Assembly (NCBI GenBank): GCA_003342815.1
Contig: PTEX01000024.1
Span: 3,919,517-3,983,516, forward strand
From: Eudromia elegans
Lineage: Eukaryota > Chordata > Aves > Tinamiformes > Tinamidae
Reading direction: 5' to 3'
Length of the DNA: 64,000 nt
In this document: positions 48,391 through 60,639 of the stretch, one piece after another
Numbering within the stretch: position 1 is the stretch's first letter
Layout: each line of letters opens with the position of its first letter
Made by a program: the position numbers and the translations under genes
The notes under the pieces: model-generated
Database searches by the model: none
Told to the model about the DNA's origin: nothing
The model's input: the letters and a program-made list of their open reading frames with translations, nothing else

Positions 48391-48421
48391 AAAATAAATA
48401 ATAAATAATAATAACAACAAA
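48391..48421 (+). repeat. (AATA)n/(ATA)n/(ACA)n low-complexity tract
   Basis: AAATAAATAATAAATAATAA passes into AACAACAA. Seen directly. Confidence 0.85.
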
Positions 48422-48644
48422 AAAGCCCCAAAGTCTCCATGTGTATCAAGTTTCAAAGACTTTCATTGCATTTTTTTCTCCAGTTAAACACTTTAGGTTT
48501 TCTCAGCCACATGAGCCTGTCCTTGTAAGTAAAGCAGTGCTATGGATTTGACTATGCAGCTAGACCATGTGGATCTGTTTGTGTTGAATATACTAAAAGA
48601 TTATTAAGGGACAGGAGAGAGACACAAGACAATGTGTAGAGGGT

Positions 48645-48684
48645 ATGTAAGAGGAACCTGATCCACATGTAAGAGGATCCTGAT
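48645..48684. repeat. Two-copy tandem duplication, period 22
   Basis: ATGTAAGAGGAACCTGAT and ATGTAAGAGGATCCTGAT differ at one base of 18. Confidence 0.9.
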
Positions 48685-49524
48685 ATCTATGCAGGCTTCT
48701 GCACCAAGAAAAATAATGGTTATTTGTAGGAGTGCACATTATTTATACCTCATTTTGTAACAAGCCCACTTAGTGACAACATGCTATAAAATTTTATTTT
48801 TAACCCCATGGAAATACACACTTACTTTGATTATGCTATTTGTAACACTAACAAAAGGCTCTCTACAAAGATTTCTCCCTTCTGTATTTATCATAAAATA
48901 AAACAAGTTATACTGGCCTTAGAAGCTGCAACAGAAGTCTCACCATCAAAAGAAAGAATAGTCATGAAGCGATTTACTATTGGGAATATGATTATATAAC
49001 TATTTATTTTTACTTTCAGATTCATTGTTTATTCGTCTCTTGCAGTATTGCTGCTGTTTTCCAGTATTTTCTAAATAACTAGACAAGTATATAAAAAAAA
49101 CCCTGAAAAACTCAAAGAACTTTTAGAAGAGATGCATGGCTTCCATGAATTCTTAAATGCCTGCCATCCCAAAGAGAGTCTCTGGGAAAAGTTTGTGTAA
49201 TTTGGAAGGCACAGCTGGTATTTTACATTGTCTGAAAGCTTAAGCAGCTTTCATCCATCTACGACTTAACTAAGAGATCATGTAAGAAAATGATTAGCAC
49301 TGAGAAATCCATTCAGATGGATCACAAGTTATTGTGCTTAACATTACTTTAAAGATTAGGGGATAGGCAAAGAAATTCTAGGAAACAAATTTTTGCAGAG
49401 GGTTTGTCAAACCTGGAGTGAAACCAAATCACAAGATTTTGAGGGATTTTACCCAGTTCTGAGTTTTAAAAACCCAAAAACCTATAACCCACTCCTCCTC
49501 TTCTGTGCCATTCACAGTGGGGTT

Positions 49525-49546
49525 GGTTTGTTTGTTTGTTTGTTTT
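49525..49546 (+). repeat. (GTTT)n microsatellite
   Basis: About five GTTT units in a row. Confidence 0.85.
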
Positions 49547-50288
49547 CCTGGAATGGAGGTTTGCAAGCTAAGTGTTCCAACTAATTAATAGAACAAACCC
49601 ACCACTTAAAACACCAAACAAAACCACCCCCCCACAGTGACTGCAGTGCCATTGACTTGCCCCAGGGTGTAATCTTTCCCTGAACGTGTAACGTGTTCAT
49701 TATGTTCTGCCGCGGTGCTGCAGGTGGAAGTGGTGATTACAGGGTCTGCAGGCTGGCAAAAGGGATCTCCTGCAGTGCCCAAGAATGTTCACCAGCTGTA
49801 GGTCAGATAAATAGTTTATATAGCACGGGGAAAATGTTCACAGCTGAGCTTCTTTTACTGCCGCTTTACACTCTAAGTAGCACTGAGGCCTGTAGCATGG
49901 AGGCATTTACCCTCCCTGGTTGTTAGAGAGAACTTCCAGAGAAGAAGCTCACCAGAGAAAAAATATTCCTAAAGCACTCATCTACCCTCACCAAACTTTG
50001 AACATTAAAGCTGTTATTTAAAGTTAGGAAATAGGTCTACAAACACATGGGAATTATTCCATCCCTCTGCTTGGAAAAAATCCATAGAGAGAAACCAGGA
50101 AAGACCAGCACATTATAGAGTAGCATTTGCATTGGGCACACTTAAAAACCCCTTCCTATCACAAGGTGCTGAAAGCTTAAGATCTCATTCTGGGGTCTTT
50201 TGCATAAGCAGGACTTCCTCCGATTACTGACCTTACAGTATAGGAGCACGACCTCAGATAGGTAAATAAATGCACGCTGGTACAGCAT

Positions 50289-50363
50289 GTGTATATATAT
50301 CTATAAAATATATATTATATATGCTAGTGTGTATATATACACACACACATATATATATATATA
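50289..50363. repeat. AT/GT/AC microsatellite with palindrome
   Basis: A compound AT-rich repeat whose core GTGTGTATATATACACAC (50,327-50,344) is a perfect palindrome, followed by CACACACAT and a TA tract. Confidence 0.9.
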
Positions 50364-51166
50364 ATGCAGAACCTACATAAGCTGCCTTTCCGTCTTGGAG
50401 TTGCCAAGAACTTTAAGATCAATAAAAAGATCTTTCTGAAGCAAAGCCATTATAAGTTGGGACAAATCTCCCCTTTAGGGAAACCCAGCCTTACCTCAGT
50501 CACCTACACTCGTTCATCTTGGGATTTTACAATGGAGCCTGAAAAGGTGAAACAATTAAACTGACATTTTGAAACTCAGTAAAAGCTTTGTATTGTATTT
50601 TGTTAGTGGTTTTGTTTGTTTGCTTGTTAGCCTTAGTTTCTAGTAAGTTTCTGTAAGTCCAGCAAAGTGAGAAATCCTTAATGTTATGCAATATGTAACT
50701 CAAAACTAAAATAAGCTGAATTAGCTATATTTCTATCAAAGGGAGATCAAATTGATAGAATGTCTTTGAGTAACAAGAAGCAAGACAGATTAGAACGATG
50801 CTCTTGTTCATCCTAGTTACAAAAAACCATTAATTTCTGTAAAATTATGTGGTTTTTTAGCAAACCAAATGACACAAAGCTATCATTATTAGCATTTATG
50901 CCAACACTTCTAGTCTGCATTAGTATAAGCCATAATATTGCTTCCAAATGTAACATTTGCTACATTCTAATGCAAATTAGTGTAGAAGAACTAAATATTT
51001 TTCTAAATTCTGCTAACTTTTTAGCACACTTTGACAAGCAGTTTCTAATTAACTGGCAAAATTAAATATAATTTATGTAGAATATATTATTAAGACCTTA
51101 CAGCATTTTGAAGAGTCACACTCTATAAACAATTGAGTCTACACTTAACAGATTATAACAAACTGT

Positions 51167-51200
51167 AAGTGCTAAAAGGTTCCAGAAGTGCTAAAAGGTT
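51167..51200. repeat. Two-copy tandem duplication, period 19
   Basis: AAGTGCTAAAAGGTT occurs at 51,167-51,181 and 51,186-51,200 without mismatch. Confidence 0.9.
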
Positions 51201-51949
51201 ACAAAACAGTAGCTGCACATGGGGCAGCAGGGGCTTACCTAAAAAAGAAACTTATCTTTGACACAGAAAATAAGTTACAAAATAGGGTGCAGAGATGAGT
51301 AACTAAGATAACTCAAAAGCAAATTTTGGTTTTGCGCGACATCCTCAAATCTGGGCTTATCCCATTAGCACCTATATTTTCTCTCTTGATAACTAAACAT
51401 TTTAAATTCCAGCCTAAATTTACTACTTTTATTTTTACTGGTAATGTTTGTTGCGTGAGCTGCCTATGTCTGAACACCAACTTGTGCCAAGGTCCAGCAT
51501 AAGGAGGAGGGAAGGAGCTGATAACTTAATAAATGGTGACTGCTGACATTTGTATGAAGGCATAATGAAACAGAAGCAGAGTTTTACACAATGTATTACC
51601 ATGAAGACTCTACTAAAAGCAGTTCCTCCTGATGGGAGGAAAAAAAGCAGCATTTATAATATAAAATACTTACGATGTTGGACAGGATTAGAATTTCAAT
51701 AAGATATAAATTGTATTAGTTATCAGATCTATATTACAGTTAGTGCCGTATACGACACATGCTCTTAGGATAGCCTCATTTGTCATTTCATATGCTCACT
51801 ACACCACAATGTTTTGTGCTTTCCATTTAAAAACAGAGACAATATATACTTAGTAAATGTAGACTAAATGTCACTTCTAATAATGTCCTCTAAATCTAAA
51901 GTTTGCGTATTGTAGTAACCAACTTCCTCTAATAAAAATTTATTGAATA

Positions 51950-51963
51950 GTGCCACCCAGTGG
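51950..51963 (-). promoter_or_regulatory. CTCF-like motif, minus orientation
   Basis: The minus strand reads CCACTGGGTGGCAC, 13 of 14 matches to CCASYAGRKGGCRS; the A of the central AG is replaced by G. It is convergent with the plus motif at 24,064. Confidence 0.35.
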
Positions 51964-52959
51964 AAATTTTCTTTTTTATCACAAGGAAACACCGCAAGCA
52001 AAACACATGAATTCCTCTGAATTCTTACTATTCAGGTAACTGCTGAAAATTTCATTTTCAACAATTTATGTAATATTCAGCTTATACACAAACTGAAATT
52101 CATAACAGAATACTTAATTTCCAATGATATTTTGGGTTAATTTATGTGAATTAGTGATAGAGTCTGTAGAAATTATTTTCTAACGTTTCAAAAAAAATTA
52201 ATGAGTGTGATAAGGTAGTAATGCCAGTCTTGATATAATTTTGTTCCATTTTGAAGGCACTTTACTTGTTGGTAATGAAAGGCAAATACTGAATGAATAC
52301 TGGAATAACATATTAGATGAAAAAGTTTAGAGAGATGCCAAAATCTATTTTCCGAACAGACATACCTGTTCTCTTAACTGTTTACAGACTTGCAGAACTT
52401 GATGCCAAAAGACCTGCATGCGATACTTTCGTCGTTTTCCAAAACAATCAAGAATTGGGCAATGGGACTGATATCAGCAGTTAATCAAAATAAGGAGAAT
52501 TGGTTCTTTTTAAATTGATGTACTTTATAAATGACAAAGATTCCATTATACTAGCCTATTTTTTCTTTTAATTCCATATAACACAAGAGAGAAAAATATC
52601 CATGTAACATGAGGGATAAGTAGAACTGATTTCAACAAAGCTAGTTCTTGGCAAATGCTGTAATGATAGTGAATTTTACGTTATGCAATAGTATGGAACC
52701 AAATCATCTATATACACTTACAAACAATTACATATATATTTGTAGAACTATGAAAAACAGGAGTAAATTAAAATATTGTTTCCAATCAGCAGCTAAATAT
52801 GCAATAAGAATGAAAATCTTCTGACATGATTTTTTTTTTTTCTGTTCATATCCATTCATGGCAGTTTAATAAAGCCTATATCAAGTAACAGCCACACTCT
52901 TTCTAGAATTTTATATCAAAAAAAGCTTGACTAATATTAGAAAGTGGTTAGGTACCAGT

Positions 52960-53260
52960 CTCCATAAAGCTAATGTGAAGTAATAGTGAATAATTGTTCC
53001 ATACTCAATCCTACTTCTCAAAGAGATAACAAACTCATTAGCATTTCTATTGGCTCAGTTAATAAAGCCCCAAATCCCACTGTCAGCAAGAAAAGTCTCG
53101 GGAATCTTGTATTGATTAGGAGGTATAACACAACCCGATAAATTTCTACCAGCATAAATCCCACAGACGTGGGCCCTACACACTGGAGATGCAAATAAGA
53201 GGTTTTAAGTGTATCCCTGCACAGGGAATTGCTCTAAACTAGTGTATGAAAACCTGGTTC
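52960..53260. other. Possible conserved non-coding element
   Basis: Unique sequence with an octamer-type ATGCAAAT at about 53,191, TATTGGCTCAGTTAATAAAG and TGATTAGGAGG. There is no open frame of note. Texture-based inference. Confidence 0.25.
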
Positions 53261-53660
53261 TCACTGACAAAAATAACGTGAACTGTGAATTAGACTCATG
53301 ACAACTTCAGCTATCAGCTTCTGATATGCTCCTTCCACACTCACTATTTCTCAATCATGAACAAACTGCCTGGCATTTACAGAGGCCTGTAGAAAGAAGT
53401 CTGCTAACTTGAACAGCAGGCAATATTGAAATTCTGTTTCACATTTTTTCCTTTTGTAAAATCTATTTTTACTCTGCACGATGACATCAGCTTTTCAGTC
53501 CTTTGGAAGAGGACTCAGTAAACCCTACAGAATAAAGTCCTCACAGAGCATCTCACTGCGGTCTTAGGTCGCAGAACACTCTCCGTATCATTAACATAGA
53601 GTTTCTAGTCCTCAGCGCCCCCCAAATTCTCCAGGTTGCCTCTTTGCTCTGTCATTCCAG

Positions 53661-53705
53661 AGGAATTTAATTATCCAGATTCTCACCATGGTGTGTACGC
53701 TGGGA
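53661..53705 (+). other. Candidate 45-bp microexon
   Basis: A very strong 3' splice site (CCTCTTTGCTCTGTCATTCCAG spans its tract) precedes 45 bases that end at CTGGGA|GTAAGTAAG, with a second GTAAGT four bases on. Two frames are open: RNLIIQILTMVCTLG and EFNYPDSHHGVYAG. The second looks protein-like but is too short to identify. Chance pairs of this kind occur in long introns. Confidence 0.2.
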
Positions 53706-53803
53706 GTAAGTAAGTATGGGATATCAAAATCTTCTAGGATTTCTTTGTAAGATGCACAATACAGCTCCTCTTACCCGCTGACTCAAACAGTATGTTCACA
53801 AGG

Positions 53804-53826
53804 CTCTACCTACTACTCTACCTACT
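53804..53826. repeat. Two-copy tandem duplication, 12-bp unit
   Basis: CTCTACCTACTA is followed at once by CTCTACCTACT. Confidence 0.9.
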
Positions 53827-53829
53827 TTC

Positions 53830-56190
53830 CCTGTCGCTTTGGGTGGCAGATGGGTACTGCAAGTAAAACCAACTCATTCATCTTATTCAGATTCCATTTT
53901 AATTTCTCTATTATTATGTTGGCTGCAGTAACCCCGATCATGATTAGTCTGAAACTATCTAACGTGCTTCTTAGTTTACTATTTTGTTGCTTGGAACACC
54001 TTCATCAATTACTTTTATTCTCACAGTTAAATTGAAATGGCCTTGGGGATAATTTTTGTGTAGCATCTGGGCTAGGATTTCAACATGAAAAAATTAGAAG
54101 CAGAAATTACATGAAGTTCTCCACAGCCTTTTTACTCCAATACCTACAGAATACTGGCAGAATGATTCACAAAGAATATTGCATCATCTACTCTTAGTTG
54201 CTGACACAAATGTAATTTGTACCTTTGCATGTGTTAGTAATATAAGCAAATTAAATATAGCACCACTAACTTATACAAATGATTGATAAGATACGCTAGG
54301 TTGATTCTGATTTTCAGTTATGTCCTTTTTTCTACAGGTACATAACTCACCATGGGAAATTATATATAACAGTACATATATATATTTTTATATATATATG
54401 TATATATATAAAGCAGTGATCTGTCCTGCTTATAAATTGGTCTATAAAAGCTGTACTGGAAAAATACCAGGTGCTGAAATCAGCAAAATGCAATGGTTTT
54501 GAGTAAGACAGAAATAGTATTTTCATTTATAACATATTTGCTTTAAACTAAGATTTCTGTATGTAGATTCTTATTAAAAATTGATTACCACTTCATAATA
54601 GCTTTTTTAACATGAAAAATAAACCTGAATATTACTTACCCCAAATCCTGCAAAAACTATTCTAATGATTACCATAATGAATTTCATTTCTTTATAGGCA
54701 TAAAAATTTCAAGTGATTAGCTTCTCTATCTTTGCCAACAGAATTACTAATTCATTAAATATTGTAGTATAAAAGACAAAATAATGTAAGAAACTCAAAA
54801 TGTTGTTAAATAATGATTCTTGGGTTTTACTAATTGACTTATTATTGCTAAATAATATAACTTCTCAAGTTTCCTTTATATAGATAACCACATATCAAGC
54901 AGACTAGAGGGGAAATGATCTGCATGGAAAAGTTTCCTTCCTTCCTCACTGTAACTGGTAGCAATTTGATATGCAAGTAGTTTGTGGCTTAAAGAAGGAT
55001 TACCCTTAAAATCTGGAATCTGCCTAAACTGAAGGCTTTGCTAGTCCACACTCACTGAATTTGCTGCAGAAGGGGATTCTTCCATCAAGTGGAAGAATAT
55101 GTATGAAATTAATTCTTGTAGACTAGATAAACAGAAAAGAAATGCTGACTCTTGATGCATACTTAGAACTTGTTCTTCCGAATAGAGTAGAATTAAAACA
55201 GCCAAACTATTGTCCACTAATGCTGTGTTGTAATCAGCTATAGCCTATTGAAAAACCACATGCCTTATGACATCATATTCCCATATCTAGTATGCCCTGA
55301 ACAACAACAAACTGACTGCTAAATGCTCTATAAATTTGCCTTTCATGTTCTTCATCTCAATAAATAAATAATTTTTTTTTTTTAAAAAAGGAGCTTTTAC
55401 CCCATCATTTTTTGGATCATTTTGTTTTGGATAACAAACTAATTATCAAGACATAACCACACTATTTAATATATTCAGAGACTACATTATGCTATACATC
55501 ATTTTCTGCAATACTTAACACTGCCACAATCTAAGCAGGATAAAGAGAGAGATGAGTATTAGCTGAACAATTTATTCTTTTAGCTTTACTTTAAGCTAAT
55601 AGAGATGACAAGGAATCAATTAATACATAGATTTGTCATAGATTTAACAGTCAAACTAAAAGTGATTCCAAAACAACCTTTCCAAGTCTGGCAAATACAC
55701 GATATATTGAAAGTTACTGTGAATCATTTTACTTTAAAAAAAAGAATTCAAATCTAGGTCAGACGCCCAAAACAGTTTTTCTCCCTTTCTTTCACATGAT
55801 TTTTAAATTCCTTTGCAGTTCAGAGAGTAAAAACACAGATATGCCACCAGCATAGCGTGCATGGCTTCAGTCAAGAAAGAGCCTGAAAGCTGTGGAGATT
55901 AAAAGAACCACCAAGCTGGGAGCTGGTGACAAAGGTTGCAGAAAAAGTTTCCTGTATTGATTCAAGTTAGGAGGAAATCTATTCTAGACCCACCTGGAAA
56001 CTGCAGAATTTCATGGAAGAGATTTTGGTGATGCTGTTAAGTGGAGCACCATAAAGGCAAAGTTTTAATTATGACATTAGGAAGTTTTTTAAAAGATCAC
56101 AAAATTTCATACTTGCTTGAAACTGGACTTTCAAATTGCTCATTGATTCTGTCAACAACATTTTTTTCTAGAGGCGGCTGGCCTAGATTA
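53830..56190. other. AT-rich stretch with no recognisable gene
   Basis: A good acceptor (TTTTTTCTACAG) at about 54,339 is followed by an ATG in good Kozak context (CTCACCATGG), but that frame closes after five codons. Elsewhere only AT-rich sequence and simple repeats were seen; a T12 run lies at 55,372-55,383. Confidence 0.65.
54360..54411. repeat. Long imperfect (TA)n microsatellite
   Basis: TATATA tracts interrupted by ACAGTAC, TTTTTA and TGTA. Seen directly. Confidence 0.9.
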
Positions 56191-56201
56191 TTCACACATA
56201 C

Positions 56202-56461
56202 CTATAACTAGAGAAATTTTCTTGGCTTAATTTTCTTCTTATGTAGTAGCACTTTATGAGGTGGTTTTGAAGCACATGGTAGAAGTGAGTGCCACAGCTT
56301 AATACAAAAAAGATGACTGCTAAAATTTCTGTGAACCCCAAACCCAATATGTATATGTGAGGTAAAGATGTTGGTATTGCTGATGACATTTCTTCATGTG
56401 TTTGTAAGCGTGTTGTTTTACTTTCAAGACTAATTTGACAAGTTTGGTCGTCTCTTTTCAT
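56202..56461 (-). other. 89-codon open frame with one membrane segment and a donor site
   Basis: The frame starts with ATG in fair context (AACATGA, A at -3) after an in-frame TGA and runs 89 codons. A donor-like TTATAG|GTATGTG falls at codon 87, so it could be a first coding exon. The peptide has a polar N-terminus (MKRDDQTCQISLESK), one hydrophobic segment around residues 37-58 (ILGLGFTEILAVIFFVLSCG), and a basic tail (YYIRRKLSQENFSS). That is a plausible single-pass membrane layout. No family is recognised, and open frames this long are expected by chance here. Confidence 0.2.
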
Positions 56462-57167
56462 GTTAAAAATAGGAAGTCAGAGTAGTATCATGAAGGCTCC
56501 AGATAACCACTGTAAAACACTACTTTCCCCTTCCCAAACACATTCTAGTCTTTAGAGGCCTCCCACTCTTCAATCCTCTTCCTCACCATTAATATGTCCT
56601 TTCCACAAATGCTTTCCTCAGTAAAACTGCTACACATATTTGTAATTTTGTGGCAGCTTGTGCGACTGGGAGATGTTCTTATGGGAACATTAATCTACAT
56701 GAGAGAAGACAGGAATTGCCAACTACCAGATTCAAGTGCCTATGCAGATCGTGCTCATTTCCTGCAAACTCTCCGTAAGCGAAACTCACTTCTTCCACTG
56801 TCAGTTCTGTTTTATGACAAAAATACACATCTAAATGATTTATTCCAATGAAGTTCATTTTCTTGCAGGGAGCTAAGGGTTTTGTCAAGATGCCAGCAGT
56901 GACATGAAAGGCAGGTTTTAGGGGGATGACACCGCAGTGCAGGGCCATGCTGTTCCACAGGTCTCAACTACCAAGCGAGACACGTTAATGAGGAACACAG
57001 CACAACACTCGTCTAGCAACACTCGCTTGGGAAAAAGGCACAGAAGTTTAAAAGCAGCTCTGAATCCCATTTAATTAGCTCAGAGAAGGAGCAGAAAACA
57101 GATATGCCTTCTGGTCCCACAGCTCTCTGTTGCAGCCCTGCCCGAGGACGCTCTGCTTCGCACGGCT

Positions 57168-57256
57168 TTATGCTCTGCAGCTGTAATCTTTTGGGTTGTA
57201 TTTCAGCTTGTTCATGGTGAGTCCACAACAAGCATCCTCCAGCTTTGTGTATCCTC
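57168..57256 (-). other. Candidate terminal exon piece
   Basis: A strong minus-strand 3' splice site (TTCCTTCCTCTTCCTCGTGCAG spans its tract) precedes a short frame, GYTKLEDACCGLTMNK..., that closes at TAA after 28 codons. A second frame from the same site is open for about 80 codons (IHKAGGCLLWTHHEQ). Neither is recognisable. The peptide was compared by eye with the CCG motif of tetraspanins, but nothing else fits. Confidence 0.15.
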
Positions 57257-57304
57257 CTGCACGAGGAAGAGGAAGGAAGAAATGTTTTCAAACAGAACAC
57301 CAGC

Positions 57305-60300
57305 CGTGTTGTTCAGCTCTTGTGAGCCACTGAAAGGCAGAAAATTTTAAAGTAGAAGCAATCCTGCTTTGGATTACTTTTTCCATCACCACCAGATGCC
57401 TATTTCAAACCTGGCAATATAACAAGCATATGTTGTTTACCTACTTTGCTTGTTATTATCTCTTGATGCCAAGAGGGTCAAAGGCTACTGCTATTAGAGG
57501 AAACACAGTGCATTTTTTATTACCATAATGCATCGGAAAATTCCGACTGAGCATTAAATGTAAACATAGGTACAAAAGGCCAGCAGGTTTTAAATGCTGC
57601 TTACCACTTAACAAATGTGTCTTGTTTTCACTTGGCAATATAAACCAAACCAAAGCTCAGAAGTCTAAGCAGCAGAAAATCTTTCCACATTATTTCAATG
57701 CAAAACGGTAAATGGTAAATGCAAAAACATAGTATCTGTATGCAAAAATAATTGATAAAATAGCTTATAAGATAATAAACATTAAAATCTCTCTTTAGCT
57801 GTATTTTAAATTTGCCTAAAATCGACCAATATTCTGTAGGACATTTTCTTGCAGGAAAATAAGTGCCTTTTTTTTTTCTTCTGTACAATAACTGAAAAAC
57901 AAATACTAGGCTGCAATGACTCCACATCTTTGCTTTGCTAGTTTGATCAAATCACAGTTTCAGCAAGGTCTGCCATCAAAGCAGTAATTACCACTGAGAT
58001 AACACACACGTTTTAGTTTTACCACTTTATTGAAAAATGGAAACTTCTACCTAATGCTTTTATGTACCTATTGATGGAAGAACATTTGCTAATGTCTGTG
58101 GTGAAGTAATAAAAACACACTTGGCTGAAATGAAAGACCTCTTGGCTGCTTCGATGTTCAAATAACCACGATTAGGAAATTCTAAAAGATAACATTAAAT
58201 ACGCAGGATGATGCCGATGAGTTTGATATATAATTCCAAGACTGTGTACTACTAATTTTGTTTAGCTAGAAAAAAATAGAAAGAAATGCATATTCCATAT
58301 TCTGTGTGCTCCGATTGCTCTAACACACTTTGAGAACGCTTAAGACTTCTTTTCAGGTCTCTTTAATGATATAAAGTGCAACCTGAAACTTGGTGACTCT
58401 CCAGTGCTTTAAACAACAATCTTTACCTCTTGGTTTAGAAAGGCAGAACCTCCCCACTTCCACTTAAGCCAAATTTCCACAGAATATTTTTATAGTTTTC
58501 CTCCAGACTTCAATTAGTCAGAAGAAGGTGTCTCTGAGATGAGTGTGTCTGTGCAATTCAGTTTCCATAGAGTGAAAATGAGTTCAGGGGAACCCATTTC
58601 CGTCACCAAGGTGGTCCATGCTCTGATGAGTGAGCTGCACTAGGAAAAAAATGCCTGTAACGCTTACAGAACTAGGACTCATTTCAAGACGAAGACTTCT
58701 AAAATGTCTCTCTTTTCCTAGGAGTGCCTCCCTCCTCTTCAACTTCCTTGGAACTTGCAGAAATTGTTGTAATAAATGGTTATTCAGCCCCCTTGATAGC
58801 CAAAGTCTCTCCACAACATGCAACGCTCCAGCAGAAACAAAGCAGGAACGCAAACACTAAGGACTCTGCTTTTTGGTTATGAAACTCTGCAGCATCACAA
58901 CCAATGCAAGTTCTACTGCAATAATGGATCCACACAGCTCTTTGATCACTGCTATTTTCCTTCTGATTTTTAATTGGCAATGGCAAATGTGGTCATCTTA
59001 GCAAAGGTGAATTAAATGAATGTTGGTTTGGACAAACTGCATGACAGTGGGGCTAAGGAACTCAGATTCCAGTTCCATTTAACATTTTATCTCTTTTCCT
59101 GCATTTAAAAGAGGAGTTGTGTGTATGTAACATATATAATGTGTGTGTGTTTAACTTCAAGATAAAATTTGAAAAATCATTGCTGAAAGTGAGGTCAGCT
59201 CCTCACTTTTTTTTAATTCTTAATATTAGCTATGAACCATAAACGAAGCAGGACCAATATCATTAAGTTAGTCTGTATACAGTAAAGAATCTCCCTTTCC
59301 TTAGGGGATTAGGATTTAGGATTTCAATAGGGACTGGAAATCAGTTATTTGGTTGTTTCTGATGTGTGTGGCTTTCACAATGATTCTAGTTACCGTAAAG
59401 GCATTTACTTTCAGGGCTTCTCCTCCTGAGCTGGCTGCTAATGTTCCCCATGGAGAGCAACAGCATTTGGTATCGGGTTCCCTTTGGAAGGCAATAAAAC
59501 CAACAGTCAAATGTGGGCTCTCCTTTAAATACCACCTGCGCTCTTCTAGGGGTGCTAATAGGGGCCCACCTGGCTCATGGACTGCCCGCATCTTTTCGTT
59601 AGATAGTTTTTTAGAATAGTATTCCTAAAAAAAGTCTGTGTTCTCCATGGAAAAAATCCCTCACTGAAAAATGCATTAGGTAACAGCATGCTGTATTTGT
59701 CGTCTTTTCATCATTCGGGAGCCTACTTTTTGATAAAACTTATTACATTATTTTTTCCTCTTTGAAATACATGTCATGAAAAGACATTCCTCTCTTTAGA
59801 GCAGTCCCTCCCAAGCCAAACACATCTATCTGCAGCACTGTGCTCGACCCCCTGAAGAAATGGTCAGAGGTGCCACAGCCCCATTAAACACACAGTCATG
59901 TTCCGACCCGTCCTTCTGTTCTGCAGCCTAGGGCAAAGTCTCTGTGTGCCTCCGACATCCCCCAGTACACGGTGGTGGTTTCAGATGCCGGCTAATTGGT
60001 GGCAACTCAATTGGAAAAGAAAGTGGTATTACTCCCTTAAGGACAAGAGCAGGCTACTCTGATTTCCAAAGGAGGTCACTCACTCTTAAAATGAAGAATG
60101 ATGGACAGTCAGAAGTACCACTAATACAGCACTGGCAGCTGTTATCAAAAATGTCAGCTTCTTCCAGCTTTCCAAGACTGCAATGACATTTCATACCTGC
60201 CTTGTTTTGATCTACTGCAGATTTAAAATGATTCAGTCCATATCTACACATGCCAGTGCCTTCCCACTGGGATGTCACTAGTGGCCATCACTCATAACTT

Positions 60301-60630
60301 TGTTACATCAATATCTTGAAATAGCTTAAGAAAGTTCATATTCTCCATTGCTATAATATGTCATGTTTCTCACTTTTAACTATAATCTTCTACCACTCGG
60401 TGAGAACGTTTGAACACACACACTAGCACGCAGATAGCAAAAATGATGCATAAAAACTACCCACTGAAATCCAGTGATATCAACATTGGGATATTTCAGT
60501 TCACAAGGAAACAAAAAGCCTTCCCAGAACTCAGTGGAATACACTCCACCTCTTGATTAAAACCGTTCCCAGCAAGACTTCTACAACTACGCTTGTATCT
60601 ATAGGGAAATAAAGCCAGTTGCTGTTATCT
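57305..60630. other. AT-rich stretch with no recognisable gene
   Basis: Short overlapping open frames only (up to 99 codons). A minus-strand acceptor (CTGTGTTTCCTCTAATAG) and donor-like TAG|GTAAAC near 57,440-57,490 enclose sequence with stops in all frames. A GT repeat lies at about 59,129-59,152. Confidence 0.65.
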
Positions 60631-60639
60631 TTGTTTTCC

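Larger units (their letters stand above)
47870..52940. other. AT-rich stretch with no recognisable gene
   Basis: Only overlapping open frames of 60-80 codons. A 44-base minus-strand piece at 50,495-50,538 has a strong acceptor (GTTTCACCTTTTCAG) and a strong donor (CTGAG|GTAAGG), but stops occur in all three frames, so at most it is a non-coding exon. A T12 run lies at 52,830-52,841. Confidence 0.65.

Noticed and set aside
54350..54375. ATG in excellent Kozak context after a good acceptor
   Set aside because: The frame closes after five codons in the TA microsatellite.
57168..57256. Tetraspanin-like CCG motif in the 28-codon frame
   Set aside because: Only the CCG and a later SC fit; there are no membrane segments or other conserved residues, so the resemblance is not meaningful.
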